DNA of 64,000 nt, from contig CM041092.1 of NCBI GenBank assembly GCA_023079485.1, positions 2,613,127 to 2,677,126 on the forward strand, given 5' to 3'. Positions 1-12,747 of this stretch are shown here, one piece after another. The notes under the pieces are model-generated. The model was given only the letters and a program-made list of their open reading frames with translations. It had not been told where the DNA came from and made no database searches. Made by a program: the position numbers and the translations under genes. The DNA comes from Archilochus colubris. Lineage: Eukaryota; Chordata; Aves; Apodiformes; Trochilidae. Position 1 is the first letter of the stretch. Each line of letters starts with the position of its first letter.

Positions 1-2739
1 GGAGTAGGAGGCATTCTGCCCTCTCCACACCCCTCCTGCAGCTCCTCCAGGCAGCAGAAGCTCCAGAGTAGGTATTTTTATAGACTACATTGTCAACGTG
101 CTCCTCAAATTTGGCTATCCCTTTCCTGCCATATGTCCCTGGCATTTTCCTTCAGCTGAAGCAAGCCCCCCTGACAGCCAGCACAGAAGCTGTCAGTCAC
201 CTCCACATCTCTCCAGTCACTTGACAGGCCCTGGGGACCACCTGCTCATAGCCATGACTTCTTTTTCCCTCATCCCCATCACTTGGTACATCTGCCTTTT
301 CCACCTCAAAGCTGTCCCTGATCAAACACCTCCTATTTTCTGGACCCCTCACTGCTGCCACATTTCCTTATCTGCTGCCTCCCTCCATCACTTTCAGCTA
401 GAAAGAAGATTAAAGTCCAAGCAGCATTCCATAAAGTCCTTGAGTGGCCATCAGGCCCCCTGCTCAAGTGATGTGCAGTTCTTTTTGCTCTTCCTGCCAT
501 TACTTGCATGGACGTTGAGTTACAGCCTTTGTCATTTCTCATGTCTCTGACTCGTTCCAAAGTCCCCTACAGCTCACCCCTGGAAAGAGATTTTAAATTT
601 TGTGGCATCCTGTGTGTTTGTGAGGGTTTGCACAAGGATCTGGCTGTTGTTCACACGCTCCAAGAGTTATGATAAAGAACTGTGAAATATAAAAAGATCA
701 TGAAAATTATACATGTTGCTGCAAGTTACTGTTATTGCTATTGATATTTTAATTAATCCTGAATTTATTGTTTATGTTTGGCTTGTCTGTATTTCAGTGA
801 CTGAGTCATTGGTTTCACTAAGATCAAAGAATAAGCTGCCTTTATCTCTGGGGGGAGAAATGGTTTTTTTCAGAGATGGTTTTAGAGATGAAGTTTCACT
901 TGGGTGGCAAGAGCTGGTCCAACAACTCAATTTTTAATTTTTTTTTTGTTATAAAATAAACAGAATTTTAAAGTTACTAAACATGAAGCAGATTTGCTAC
1001 CATGTAAGGATAAAATACTGAGAGAACGCAGTGTGAAATCACTTTTAAATTGAGGGTTTTGTTGTGTTTAGAGCTGCTGGAGGGAAGCAGTGGGGCACGT
1101 TGGAGGAGTTAGGAGGGGAACAGGCCTCTCCTTTTCTGGTCTTCTCACAGATCAGCCTCTAGATCTCTAGAAAGCCTCTTTTGAAGCAAAAAATTAGTAG
1201 GCTTTTGGGTTAGTACCAAAAGATCCAGAATGGATCTAGTCCATTTTGTTTAACCTTAACAATTGACAAATGTAACCTGTTCTTTGTGTGCATAAGTACC
1301 TCGCTCTGATGCTTCTAAAAGGATGGGGGTTTAAAGTGATTTGTAGAGAAAAGGGGGACTTTGCTCCTGAGAAAAATCCTTCTTCTGCTTGAAAACCTCA
1401 CAAAGAGTGAAAACACCTTTTCTGAGATTTTTTTTTAATTTACTGCCATTCTTAATTTAGTAGCAAGCTTCTCTACCAAGAGTTGTCTTCTAGTGTATTT
1501 CCTTTTCAGGTCACCAATAGTTTTTATCCTTTCTATTCTGTCTGTCTGTCTATTCATTGATTTGCCTTTTTCCCTTCCATCCAGACATGGTTTTGTGGTT
1601 TCTTTTTCAGGCATTTTGTGCTGCTGCAGCTGTTGGGGTGTTTTTTTTAACTTACTTTTGTGGGTAACTTAAATCTTTCTGGGAAGAAGTACAAATTATT
1701 GAGGATATTTCATTTTGACTTAAAAGTCTGATTGGGAGACACTATTTTGATTTACTGTTAAAACAGAAACATGTCTGATGCAATGCTGGAGGTCTTAAAT
1801 CTTGAGTTTCTAATTCTGATTGGGTTTGTTTTGTTTTGTGCTATAATATATATTCCTTGGCATTGTTTAAAATTGTTTTCCTGAGCAGAGGTCAGGTGAA
1901 AATGAAATGATGTTATCAGGAACAGCTGCAGTCTGAGTACAAATCTGCAGCATTTTGAGGAACATTCACTTAATTCTTGAAAGGAAAAAATAGAGAAGAA
2001 AGTGTGACACTGATGAGATGGGTTTAAGGAGAAAATTAGAAGGCATTAAGAATTACAAGTAGAATTAAAAGAGTATGAGTGCTAACCATTACTTAGGAAA
2101 AAAGGTGTCTCCTTTCTTCTTCCTAAGCATATGTTTGCTCATTTTATAATATAACACTAAAACTTCCTTAGCACAATTTGTTCAAGTTTTTAAAGTTTAC
2201 TCTTTAAGTAAATCAGGATGCAGAGAATGACATACCTTAGCCAAACGTTTTTACCTGCATAAAAAGGCATGCAAAATCTACACTTTTCTCTCTTATTTTA
2301 ATTTATTTATTATTTTATTTTATTTATTTTAAATTATTCTCAGTGAGGTGCCACTGAGATTCCTGCTGTATTTCCCTGTATTTCCATGGGATGCTCTGCA
2401 GTTCCTCACTCCTTTGGCATGGTAAACCCCTAGTCCCATATCCTGCATTCATGAGAAGATCCTAAATGATCCTCATCTCCTTGGCCTGGGGATGTGTGGC
2501 CACTCGGATCCTCTGGGACGTCTTTCAGGATCCACCAGGGTCATTCTAGGCTGTGGTAAGATTAGACATGGTTTGTCATGAGGTCTCTTTGGTGCTGGGA
2601 ATCATCCCTTTGAGAAGCTGGGAAAGGCAGCTCCACATGACTTAAAATGCCCATTTTAAAGTTTTTAATAGTGAGCAGAACACTAAGCTGAAAGGTATAA
2701 AAATGGCCTCACTGTAACCCACTCAAGCTGCTCTCACGT
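1..2739. other. Gene-free unique sequence
   Basis: No gene or recognisable repeat was identified. A 150-codon plus-strand open frame at 98-550 lies in pyrimidine-rich DNA; it has no recognisable domain and its composition (Ser, Pro, Leu, His) is what pyrimidine-rich sequence gives by chance. An AT-rich simple tract lies at 2293-2340. The rest is AT-rich and uninformative by eye. Confidence 0.6.
2293..2340. repeat. AT-rich low-complexity tract, (TTTA/TTTTA)n
   Basis: About 48 bases of almost pure T and A, built from TTTA and TTTTA units. It is a simple sequence tract with no sign of function. Confidence 0.85.
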
Positions 2740-2945
2740 CACAGAATCAGAGAGAATCAGAAAATAATGCTGAATTGGAAGGGACCCATCAGGATCATCA
2801 AGTCCAACTCCTGTCCCTGTGTATCTCTATCTTTGTCTGGCATCACCGTTGAGTTGAGTTTGAGAGCTCCCAGCTCCAAGAGCAGTCTGCACACCCCTCC
2901 CCAGGAGATGCATTCTGGCACACGACCAACAAATCCTTTCCCCCA
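2740..2945 (-). mobile_element. CR1 LINE fragment, old, 3' end
   Basis: The left edge has degraded tail octamers (AGAATCAG twice), followed by the minus-strand form of the CR1 3' block (GAATTGGAAGGGACC, then CAAGTCCAACTCC). The rest diverges from the other copies here, so it probably belongs to another, older CR1 subfamily. The 5' boundary is approximate. Confidence 0.75.
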
Positions 2946-3171
2946 GTAAAGTTGGGATTTGCCATTTCCTTTGCTAGCTACACAGTTTTGTTCTGATTTT
3001 GCTTGTTTTTCTCTTTCCTGACCTACTTTTCCCTCTGTAGACCCAGTAGGTAGGAAGGGACAGCAGAGCTAGAATTCAGCTGTGACTCAAGGCAGCCAGG
3101 AGAAAAAATTAGCTGTAAAATCTGGCTGCCAAATCTTTGGTGTTTAGTAATGCATGACTTGGAGGGAATCC

Positions 3172-4065
3172 AGAATCATAGAATCATAGAATCCTTGGGG
3201 TTGGAAGGGACCTCGAAAGATCATCTAGTCCAACCCCCCCTGCCAGAGCAGGGCCACCTAGAGCACTTCGCATAGGAACGTGTCCAGGCGGGTTTTGAAT
3301 GTCTCCAGTGAAGGAGACTCCACGACCCCCCTGGGCAGCCTGTTCCAGGGCTCTGTCACCCTTACAGTAAAAAAATTTTTTTGAATATTCAACTTGAACC
3401 TCCTGTGCTCCAATTTACACCCATTACCCCTTGTCCTATCACTGGTCACCACTGAGAAAAGCCTAACTCCATCTCCCTGACACTCACCCCTTACATATTT
3501 GAAAACATTGATGAGGTCACCCCTCAGTCTCCTTTTCTCCAAACTAAAGAGACCCAGCTCCCTCAGCCTTTCCTCATAAGGGAGATGTTCCACTCCCTTA
3601 ATCATCTTAGTAGCTCTGCACTGGACTCTTTCAAGCACTTCCCTGTCCTTCTTGAACTGAGGGGCCCAGAACTGGACACAATACTCCAGGTGCGGCCTCA
3701 CCAATGCAGAACAGAGGGGGAGGAGAACCTCTCTTGGCCTACTAACCACACCCTTTCTAATGCACCCCAGGATGCCATTGGCCTTCTTGGCCACAAGGGC
3801 ACATTGCTGGCTCATGGTCATCTTCTTGTCTACCAGGACCCCCAGGTCTCTTTCACCTACTGCTCTCCAGCAGGTCAGCCCCCAACCTATACTGGAACAT
3901 CGTGTTGTTCTTCCCCAGATGCAAAACTCTACACTTCCCCTTGTTGAATTTCATCATGTTTCTCCCTGCCCAACTCTCCAGCCTGTCTAAGTCTCTCTGA
4001 ATGGCAGCACGGCCTTCTGGTGTGTCAGCCACTCCTCCCAGCTTAGTGTCATCAGCAGTGGAGTA
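3172..4065 (-). mobile_element. CR1 LINE copy, 5'-truncated, young-looking
   Basis: The plus strand starts with three tail octamers (AGAATCAT type) and the complement of the GGACCTCGAAAGATC 3' block. Reading on the minus strand, it runs back through the C-terminal part of ORF2 to a reverse-transcriptase active-site-like ADD motif. The truncation point falls just upstream, near 4065. It matches the copy at 18465-19302 almost base for base in the opposite orientation, with only scattered substitutions and one 2-base deletion. This implies that the two belong to one subfamily that was active recently. An A-rich tract (about 4084-4115) follows the 5' end. Confidence 0.95.
3258..4065 (-). pseudogene. 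CR1 ORF2 C-terminal fragment, frameshifted
   Basis: This encodes the tail of the CR1 ORF2 polyprotein, whose full form is an endonuclease plus reverse transcriptase used for target-primed reverse transcription. Only the region from the catalytic ADD box onward remains. ADDTKLGG is visible, but the residue before ADD is T where CR1 normally has F (FADD), and this may be truncation-junction sequence. The frame is broken near 3860: compared with the copy at 18465, two bases (TG) are missing after GAGAGCAG. The upstream part therefore ends at LESSR and the rest continues in another frame from [10 protein letters not shown] to the natural stop at 3258. The downstream 187-codon part keeps the conserved [16 protein letters not shown] and RDLGV-type regions apart from a few substitutions. 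It is non-functional. Confidence 0.93.
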
Positions 4066-5172
4066 AGTTTGCATGGCCTCTATTAAAAAAAAACAACAAA
4101 AAAACAACACCCCAAAACCTTCTACTTCTTGACTTATGATTTGATTTCATCTGGAAATTACCAAGATGCCCTAAATATGAGAACCTGCAGCACAAACTTT
4201 TCAGAGCCACTGTTCAGAGGAGAGCTGCTCTTGAGGGAAACCTGATATTCTAGCAGTAGAAACCAGTTTGGATTTATATTTAGTGACTTGCATACTTACT
4301 CAGTGATTAGAGTCTTTCCCATTTTCTGGCATGGGGGAAATGGTATGTTAAGACAGGATATAATCCTTTCACACTCTGCAGGCAATGTCACAGTATGATG
4401 TTGGCACTGGGTGAGGCTTCCTTAACCCTAGAACATGTTGCACATCCACTCTTGGCAGTGTTTTAGAGGCTACAGGCAGTAACCCAGAAGTAATCTTATT
4501 ACCTATAACCAACTGCATCAACATGGAATGGGGGGTGCTGGCTACTGAGGGAAACCCAGTCACTTGAGATTCAATTTAAAAGTCTTGGTTCAGTCACTTT
4601 TTGTGAGTCTGAAGCAGATTTCTTCAGCCTGGAACTGGCAGTTCAGTTGAGGGTTTTCTGAAGTGACAAACAGCAACTCCCGATGCTCCTTCAACACACA
4701 AATTGCATTTTAAATGCATCTTGCGACATGTTTTGTGGACAAATGTGAACAATACTCTTCCTTATCTGTATTGTCTATGCTGGTTGGAATTTTTATTTCT
4801 ACCAGCTTGGGCCAAAGGCTTTTATTTCAGGGAAAATAGGCTGCTTGCACAAATATTTCTTTCCTATGAGGTATTTAAGTTTATCTCCCTCTCCTCTTGC
4901 ACAGCTCATCCAGGACGACTCTACACATGCATGCTAATAACTTGAAGATACAGAGACAGGAATCAAACCTTGTCATAGGAAAAAAAAAAAAGAAAAAGAA
5001 TTCCCTGGAAAGCCAGAGCACTTTATCACCAATAGCAAATGAAGCAAAATAGATAAATTTTCTGCAAGTGAGGCAGAATTTATTCTCTTGCATCATTCAG
5101 TGCAAGTACCTTTACTCATAGAACAATAACTGAGAAGCTGGATGCAAATATTATGGCTGGTGGACCTTGATT
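4066..5172. other. Gene-free unique sequence
   Basis: No gene was seen. It contains an A-rich tract just after the CR1 5' end, the first copy of an unexplained 36-bp direct repeat (4947-4985), and a short A run at 4980-4991. Confidence 0.6.
4947..4985. repeat. Direct repeat copy 1 (partner at 6327-6364)
   Basis: It shares an identical 25-base core (4952-4976, beginning AGAGACAGGAATC and ending CCTTGTCAT) with 6332-6356. Outside the core, GATA upstream and GGAAAA downstream also match, with one substitution and one indel. It is too long to be chance. The flanks outside the shared block differ. Confidence 0.8.
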
Positions 5173-5395
5173 ACAGAATCCCAGAATTTAGGGGTTGGGA
5201 GGGACCTCTGGAGCTCCTCAGGTCCAACCCCTCTGCCAGAACAGGACCAAATCTTGGGCAGGTTGCTCAGAAATGCTTCCAGATGGGTCTTGAAAGTCTC
5301 CAGAGAAGGAGATTCCCCAACCTCTCTGTAACCCTTACAGTGAAAAAATTCTTCTTCATGTTGAGGTGGAACTTTCTGCCTTCTATTGTGCAGCT
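5173..5395 (-). mobile_element. CR1 LINE fragment, 3' end
   Basis: The sequence starts with AGAATCCCAGAATTTA and GGGTTGGGAGGGACC, the minus-strand CR1 3' signature with mutated octamers. It then runs into the complement of the ORF2 C-terminus; the minus-strand peptide includes [16 protein letters not shown], homologous to [16 protein letters not shown] of the younger copies. It is moderately diverged, and the 5' edge near 5395 is approximate. Confidence 0.9.
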
Positions 5396-6326
5396 GCAAT
5401 AAGAGGCAAACTGTGCGTTTATATATATTATATATATAAACAACTATTTATAAGGGTTCTAAAGCTATATAATGATGGTAAAGAGCATAGAACTGAACAC
5501 TGAAGTCTTATTTTTTTTACCAGTAAAAGGGATGATGGAGAAAGTCCTTTTACACCCTTCATTCTGGGGATTAATTATTTATCACAGATCTCCACTGGCA
5601 CCAACTCACTGTATCTCTTACTGGTATGTGTTTTGTAACAAGTTCTGTGGGAGGCAACGTCAAACATCTTATCACCAGTATTTCAGACTACTTAGGTGCA
5701 GTCATCACTTCTAACAGTTTAATCAAAGTCAGGCTTAAACTGTTTTTCCTGCCCCAAATTATTCAAGTCCATTCTTTCCAGTTATTTTTAATGAGTCAGG
5801 AAATGAAGGAGCTGGTCAAACTTTTACATTCATTGTGAGTCACCAAGATTTTTAGATACTTGTCAGTCTATTTTGCAAGGTTTCTGATGTTCTTCTTAAC
5901 CACAGAAATCCAAAGTGTAACTGCTTGAAGCCCAAGACAGAATCTCAATGACATATCCGCTAAAGAATGGAAGAAAAGAAGACAAAAAAGACATTTCTAG
6001 ACTTTTGGCTCTCCTTGGACTTTTCTGATGATGTCAACAGCAGCAGAAAGAACTGTAAATCACAGCACAGCTTTCTGTGGGCTCCTTCACCACAGTTATG
6101 AGACCAGCATTCTGTTCACATCAATAAATAACCATAGATCAGATCAGTTATCATGGACAGCTTAATTTGAAATGATTTATTTATTTATGGAAAAGATGTT
6201 CTTTAAAATACTCATGGGGGGTTAAAGATTTGTTGGTTCTCCCCAGGACAGTGTCTTTACATTTTTTTTTTAACTTTAGTTATAGGTGTGAGAGGGGCAC
6301 TTGAGGTACAACTGGGGTGACCAAGG

Positions 6327-6364
6327 GATAAAGAGACAGGAATCAAACCTTGTCATGGAAAAAA
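6327..6364. repeat. Direct repeat copy 2 (partner at 4947-4985)
   Basis: Same orientation as the partner, offset 1380 bases, with the 25-base core identical. The interval between the two holds one CR1 fragment and otherwise unique DNA. Confidence 0.8.
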
Positions 6365-7568
6365 CTACTGGGGGACCAGGACCTGACTGCTTCTAGGTGG
6401 TGTGTGGATATAAGCAAATATGAAGTTAAAAAGTAACAACCCAGCAACTAGAAAGACTTGGTGAAATGGTTTGTCCCAGTGTTTTGCATCCTCCTTATAA
6501 ATAACTTCCTGTTTCTCCTCTGAATCATGAAGATCAACAAAACCTCCTTCCCTTCAGAATCTGAGTACAAAGTTATCACTTATTTCCATCAACAGATCCT
6601 TTTATAGCCTTTGTAACTACAGCCCCAGATAAACTGTTTTATAAGTGTGTATTTTGTCAGTAAGATGGCAGATCCCAAGTGCCTTGTGATCTCTTTACAA
6701 ATTTGCAATAGTTGGGGGTTGAATTCCTTGAATTTGGTGCCCAAAGCAATGCAAGATGAATAGGAGATCCTTGTCATCCAGGTCAGTCACTCCATTTCAG
6801 TATTCAGCTATTTGATTCTAACTTCTTTTCTTAATTTTTTTTTTTTTCCTGGACCAAATATAACTTTTGAGCTCAGAGAAAAGGCTGGCAAGTCAAGATA
6901 GTAAGGGGAAAGTTTTAGGATACACATATACACACCTACCAGTGGTATAACTGTAGCATCAACAGGCAGAAAAAGTCTCCATCTTCCTAAAATATGAGGC
7001 AGCCAAAGCCAGCTCATTTCAGTTTCAAGCCTTGAACACTTTCCCCTTGCCACTTCCAAGTTTACTTTGGTTAGGTTTCAATGTTTTGGGTGCTTGAACT
7101 ATTAGGAAACATGTGTTTCCACTGCTCCAGCAGGGCCTTGCTGGAGGTTTCAGCTTTGCTGAGCAAACACCTTGAGGGTTGTTTGGAAAAACCTCAGCAG
7201 TGACCACAGCGACCTCGCTGGGATTGGCATTTGTCTGCCTGGGATGGGAGCCAGCCCTAATGTGACCAGGATTTATGCAGCATCTCAGCAGGGAGAGATT
7301 GGTTTATTTTCTCAGGAAAAAAAAAATAAAAAGAAAGGGAGAGGGAGAGCCCAGAACACGTCTGGAAAGCTCAGACATGTTTTAAGAAAATATTTCTTCC
7401 CCCCCCGTGGAGATTTCAGTTTTGAAGCAAACGCTCTCTGGGCTCTCCCACTTGTTTGCCAGATGTGGTTTTCCTGTCTTTTAGAGCACTAATTGTGTCC
7501 CAACTGGTGTATTTTATGGCTTTGCCTGTACCTGTAGTGAAACAATTAAGAATTCAATTGTGCCTCTG

Positions 7569-7584
7569 GAGAGAGAGAGAGAGA
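7569..7584. repeat. (GA)n microsatellite
   Basis: Eight GA units, followed by purine-rich sequence. Confidence 0.9.
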
Positions 7585-8824
7585 AGGGACCCGAGCAGTG
7601 GGGAAGAGAGTGGTGGCCCCAGGGAAATGGCAGGATGTGTTCTGCCTTCCCAAACCACCTCAGGAGCATTAATACCTGCAAAACACATGTTGTAAACACC
7701 CTTCCCAGACTACCAGCACATGTTTCCCTACTCAAAAGGCTCCTTTTAATACTGTTGGCATTGCTAATCTAAATCTGTTATGGGGAGAAGGATTATTGCC
7801 CTAATGGTAGCTTGTAGGAGCAGGGGGGGGGAAATTCCCTGCTAACATCCAGGGCTTAGGGATTATTCTCATCTGGGAAAAACAGGCTCGTTTTTCTCTT
7901 GGGATTTTTGCAGGTAAGAGATAAAATGACAATTTTTAGAAAGATGTGGCCATAACAAAAGTGCTGCTGCAGTTACCACATCTGAAACCTGTGTAGAGGA
8001 GCTGGAGACCCTGCTCTTTCCTTTGAGATCCTTCTCCCTTCAAGCATTCCTCTTAAACTCAGCTCATATGATGGCAGCTCCAGGTTTGGGGGTCTGCCCT
8101 GTGGGTTTTATTGCAATAAGTTCATCCCATTGACTGCTTTTGGTGTAAATGCAGATGTATTTCCAGTGTTCATCAGTTACTTGTTCTCCTGTCCTGGCTG
8201 CTATATGGAGCTGGGAGCTGCCACCCCCCTAACCAAAGAACTAGGATGGAATGTAGGTGTGAAATGACAGAGAGAGGGATTTATAACATATAATCCCCAC
8301 TGGGCTAGCATAGCTTTTATTACCAGGAGTGCCCAAAGAGGCCTGGTAATACACTGATGCATTGCAGGAAAGTTTCCTTTTGTACCAAGAGAAATATCTT
8401 AATGAAGATTGATCTGAAAACTCACAGGTTGGGTCTGTGGGAGTCTCTGGAGCTCTCTGTCACAGAGAAAATGTGAAAGTTTAATTTATTTTTAAGAAAA
8501 AACAAAAAAAAAGGAAAGACTTGAAGCATGGATTTGTGTTGAGCAGTTAAGAATCCTATGTGTTTGTTTTTAATATCTGCCAGAAGAGAAGAGGCTTCCT
8601 TAGTATCAGGTGTTGGGTGGGATTGCATGAGCTTGGAATTACTTGCAGAGGCTTCAGGTCTGTTGAGCAAACAGTTACATGCACCAAATCCCAGAGCTCA
8701 CTAAAATCTGATCCAGTGCTGGAAAGGCAGAGGCATAGTTAGTTAGTAGACAAGTAAAAGTAGTGATTTATATGGGAAGTGAAAAATCATCCCTTGAATA
8801 CCTCATCAGTAGTTTCTGCCTTGG

Positions 8825-8840
8825 AAAAAAAAAAAAAAAA
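8825..8840. repeat. Poly-A run, 16 A
   Basis: A simple homopolymer followed by GCAAAAAAACCCC. No retroposed gene sequence is visible upstream. Confidence 0.9.
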
Positions 8841-11537
8841 GCAAAAAAACCCCACAATTTCTACTCCCTCACATTGTCACCTGGCCCCACAGAGAAAGGT
8901 GTTGATACATTTTTAAAATGAGAAAGCAAAAAAGCTGCTGTGCTCTGCTCTGTGTTGGATTATTAAAGAGGAGATGTTGGGTCATTACTAACACAGCAAA
9001 GCACCTGGACCTTTGCACTTTGTTTAACCGTGCCTATCTCGGAGAGGAGATTACAGGAGGATAAAGTACAAGATTTTTCAGACTTAAGTGAGCTCAGGTT
9101 GGATCAAAAGCCTGAAAATGGGAAAGCCACTTCTTGCACTTGCCCAAATTTCAGCGTTCTTGTTAGGTTTGTTAACTTAACCTGGGCAAAAGCAAGGACC
9201 TTCTTTGACTGTTCCTGGGTCTGTGAGGGGCCAGGTGGTGACTGTGAGGTGTTGCCTGTTCTGCAGCTCCCAAGCCCCTGTTTCTTGTTAAAACCCTCCT
9301 TCCAAACCCACCCTCCTGGTTCTTGGAAGTAGGGTCAGGAGTTGCTCTGGGGCTGCAGAGGCTCCTCCAGCTGCTGCAAGCACAATTCCAGGCAGCTCTT
9401 GCTGACAGGGACTTATTTGCCACAGCTGCCACTGGCCTCAGCCAGAAGAAATGCAAAATATCTCCAAAAAACCAGAGGCCAGCCAGCAGAGACCAGAGCT
9501 GCTCCAGGCTGCTGGAGCATAAATTGGGCTTCTTACTTTCTGGACCTTGCTTCTTCAAGCATCTTAAACCCACTTGGTCTCCCCAGCGAAGTGGAGATGT
9601 TCTGTTGTTTAGGGGTAAAATAAAGTTTTCCTTTCACAATTGCTCCTCAGAGGGAGACCTCAGGGCCTTTAGCTGGCAGGGGAAGCTGTGTGACTAAGGC
9701 TATTTTGCCAAAACTTTCAGATTTTGCTTTATAAATGGGTGTGTAATTAGTGTCCCCCTGTCTTACTCCTTCAGCGCATCGTCCGGCGTGTCAGAGCAAT
9801 TGGGATTCTGTGCTGAGATATTCCCAGACAAATGGAAAGAAGAGTGTGCTCACCCAGATGGATAAAAAAGCCTCTGGTAATGACAGACAAACTGTGTTCC
9901 AGGACAGGAATGTCATGCATGATCAGGTATTTCAGTAGAGCATTTAGGGTGGTTTTTTTTTTTATTATTTTTCCCTTCAAGTCTTTTGGGGAAGGTGGGT
10001 TCAGCAGCTCAAGAAAAGAGATGCCAGAGTTTCTGACAAGTTAATTAAGCTTTCACTTCTGAGCATTATATGTACAGTGAAGAAAAGAAACTTAATTGTC
10101 TTTGCAGTGCTTGACAAAACCCCAGAAAAATGCCTGCATATTTTCTCGGTTTTGTCTCTATTTTTGATACTTGTTCAATGTGAGCATTATACTTGCATGG
10201 CTTTAATTAAAAGCCAAGTTTTGGAAGCTTCTCAAATGTTAGTTTTGGTACATAGATGTATGCATTTGAAGAAATATTTATGTGAAATCTAAGGCTTAGA
10301 AGGAATGAGAGAGACTTGAAAACAGATCAGCAGCCTCCTTTTATGTCTTGTCCAACTCCCTCCCACCTCCTCGTACTCAGGGGAACTTCTGAACAGGTGA
10401 GAAATCTCCTTAGTCCCCTTCCATGGATTTAGGAACTCCAAGTCCTCATACAAACAGAACAACCTCTTTTCTTAAGCACAATAATCATCTTTAGATTTCT
10501 CTGTGTATTTTTTTAATCATTTCACACTGTACGTAAGAAAGTTTTAGTTTTCCAAATAGCTTCAGAAGCATTTAATGGAGGTTTATTCTTTTATTTTCCC
10601 TTCAGCCATTTTGTCTTTTGTTGTGAGGGTTGTTCAGATGTAGCTGCTGTGCAGTCAAGAGTGGCACAGAGAACATGAAGTTTGGTTACTTGTGATAACT
10701 CAATAATGCAAGAATTGAAATTCTCAGGCAGCTGGTTGAAAAGAAATAAAAGTTGTGCTTATTCTCAGAAGGTATAAATGAACTTTGGTGGTGGAAACTG
10801 AGAGGGTTAGAAAAAAATTGGAGTGATGAGTTTATTTGTGGCTACTAAACCTGATGCTCTGGGTATGGTGGGTTGCCCTGGCTGCTGGCATCAGCTGGAA
10901 GGACACAGGAGGAAAAGAGTCAGTGTGGTCCAGACATTCCCTGAGCATCCTCATCTGTAGCTGTCAGGGAGGCTGGAGCAAACCTGTGATAACATCTAGT
11001 ACAGCTGCTTTGAGGTCTTGCAAGCTTTGCAACTGAAGTGTTGGAGGATTTCTTGCTGAACTTGGGAAAATGAAGGTAAAGTGCTGTGGGTTGCATGCTC
11101 TCTCCAGTAGGATGCAGTTATTTGATTGATGGCCTTTTCATGGTGCTTATCACAGAGCAGTTTCCACGAATGTAATGTTAAAGGGAAGCCATTAAAATTT
11201 CTAAATATATCTGAAGAGAACATTCTATCAGCCAGGACAGCCTGTAGGTGTTTGCTGAAGAAGGGGAAGGGAGGAAAGTATTGCTTTTCCATGCAGAAAC
11301 AGGGTTTATTCCTATTTGCTAGTGAGATCTTCCCTAAGTAAAAAGTATTCCTGCCACTCTTGGACAGTTTTTCCTGGAAACCCCTGCTGGAGCTGGCACA
11401 TTAAGTAGTATTTCAGTCTCTGACTCAAAACTTACTGGAAATCCAGTTATCAAGCAAGGAGAGAGATAGAGATCAAGGGCACGATGAGCAGAACTTTGGC
11501 TGAGCACTGGAGTATTGTTGAAGGTTTATTTCAAGGA

Positions 11538-11555
11538 GTGTGTGTGTGTGTGTGT
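11538..11555. repeat. (GT)n microsatellite
   Basis: Nine GT units without interruption. Confidence 0.95.
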
Positions 11556-12747
11556 CAGCAGAGATGCTTGAGGCAGGAGGGAAGTTGACTATTTTATTTA
11601 TTTAATTACTCAGCTCTGCCAAGGCCTAGAAATCAGATTTTTACTGATTTTTTTTTTTTTTAAAGTGATCACAGTGATTACACAAACTCAGATTTTTACA
11701 CTGATTCCTAGGACGAGGTGCCTGTTTTTCCTCTATATGTTTTTTTTTAATTTTAATTCATTATTTTTTTTTTATTGCTCGACTAAAATATTTATTAAGC
11801 AGCCCTGGCAGGGCAGCTGAAAGACAAGATCTTGCTTTCCCTTTTTGCAATCCTCTGTTCCAAGCACCACCTAATGGCTCCGGTGCAAAATGCAGAGCTC
11901 GCAGCTGCCCTGGGTTCCTCTGCCTCTCCCTCCCAGCAGAAGAAACCTGCACAACTTCATAGATCAAATCCCAGTCCCAAAATGGAATAGCTGGAGGGAG
12001 CTGGCCTTCTTTTTCTAGCATTTTTCTAGCTCCAAATGCCCAGCATATTATGATTTCACCCTGTAAATGCATTCTACTACAAAGTCACCATTCATAGGGG
12101 CAGACGGAGCTCTTGGCTCAAATCATTTGCTTAAGAGAGATGGGGAAGCTTTAAGTGTTTAAAAGTTTTATATAAGGTTTTGGGGGGAAGTTTAGCACTT
12201 TAAATTTCTCCCCTTATATAAACATTTTTAGGAAAAAGGGAGCAGAGAGCAGGAGAATTACTTGGCTTGGCTTCCCTGCCTCTTGAAGGAGATTTTTGCA
12301 TCATTAAAGCATATCAGATGTGCTACTCCCATGCTACAGGCACAGCTACAGATAATTTGATAAGGCAAACATGCATAACAGAGACTTGTATCAATAATTA
12401 ATTTCTCTTAATACTGAGATCCTGGGGAGCCTGGGAATCTGGCTTTTCTAATAGCCCATCTGAGCAGCTGTCTGGGAGCCAAGGTTTCTAGTAAAACAAG
12501 TAGGCAAATGACCCAACAGGAACAAGTCCTATCAGATTGATATATTCCCCAAATCATTTTTATTTCAGCATGTCAGCATTTTTGAACAAAGCAGAATTTA
12601 ATCAGATAGTCCTGGAACAGCTTTAGCTTCAACCTCAGGAATAATTTTTCATGGTTAGAAAATGCCATTTTGTTCCTTTCCTGTTGCTTTTCTGCCCTGT
12701 TCTCTGCTTCTCTTTTTTTTTTAATCTTTCTTCATTTCTGTTTCCAC

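Larger units (their letters stand above)
5396..9000. other. Gene-free unique sequence
   Basis: No gene or transposable element was recognised. It contains the second copy of the 36-bp direct repeat (6327-6364), a short (GA)n tract at 7569-7584, a C run near 7400, and an A run at 8825-8840. Short open frames on both strands show no domain or splice context that I trust. Confidence 0.55.

Noticed and set aside
98..550. 150-codon plus-strand open frame
   Set aside because: It lies in pyrimidine-rich DNA with few stops. The peptide is Ser/Pro/Leu/His-rich without a domain, and there is no promoter or splice context.
9172..9697. Overlapping open frames on both strands (133 aa minus, 124 and 100 aa plus)
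   Set aside because: Frames open on both strands at once in a GC-richer patch are typical of low stop density. No recognisable motif supports any of them.
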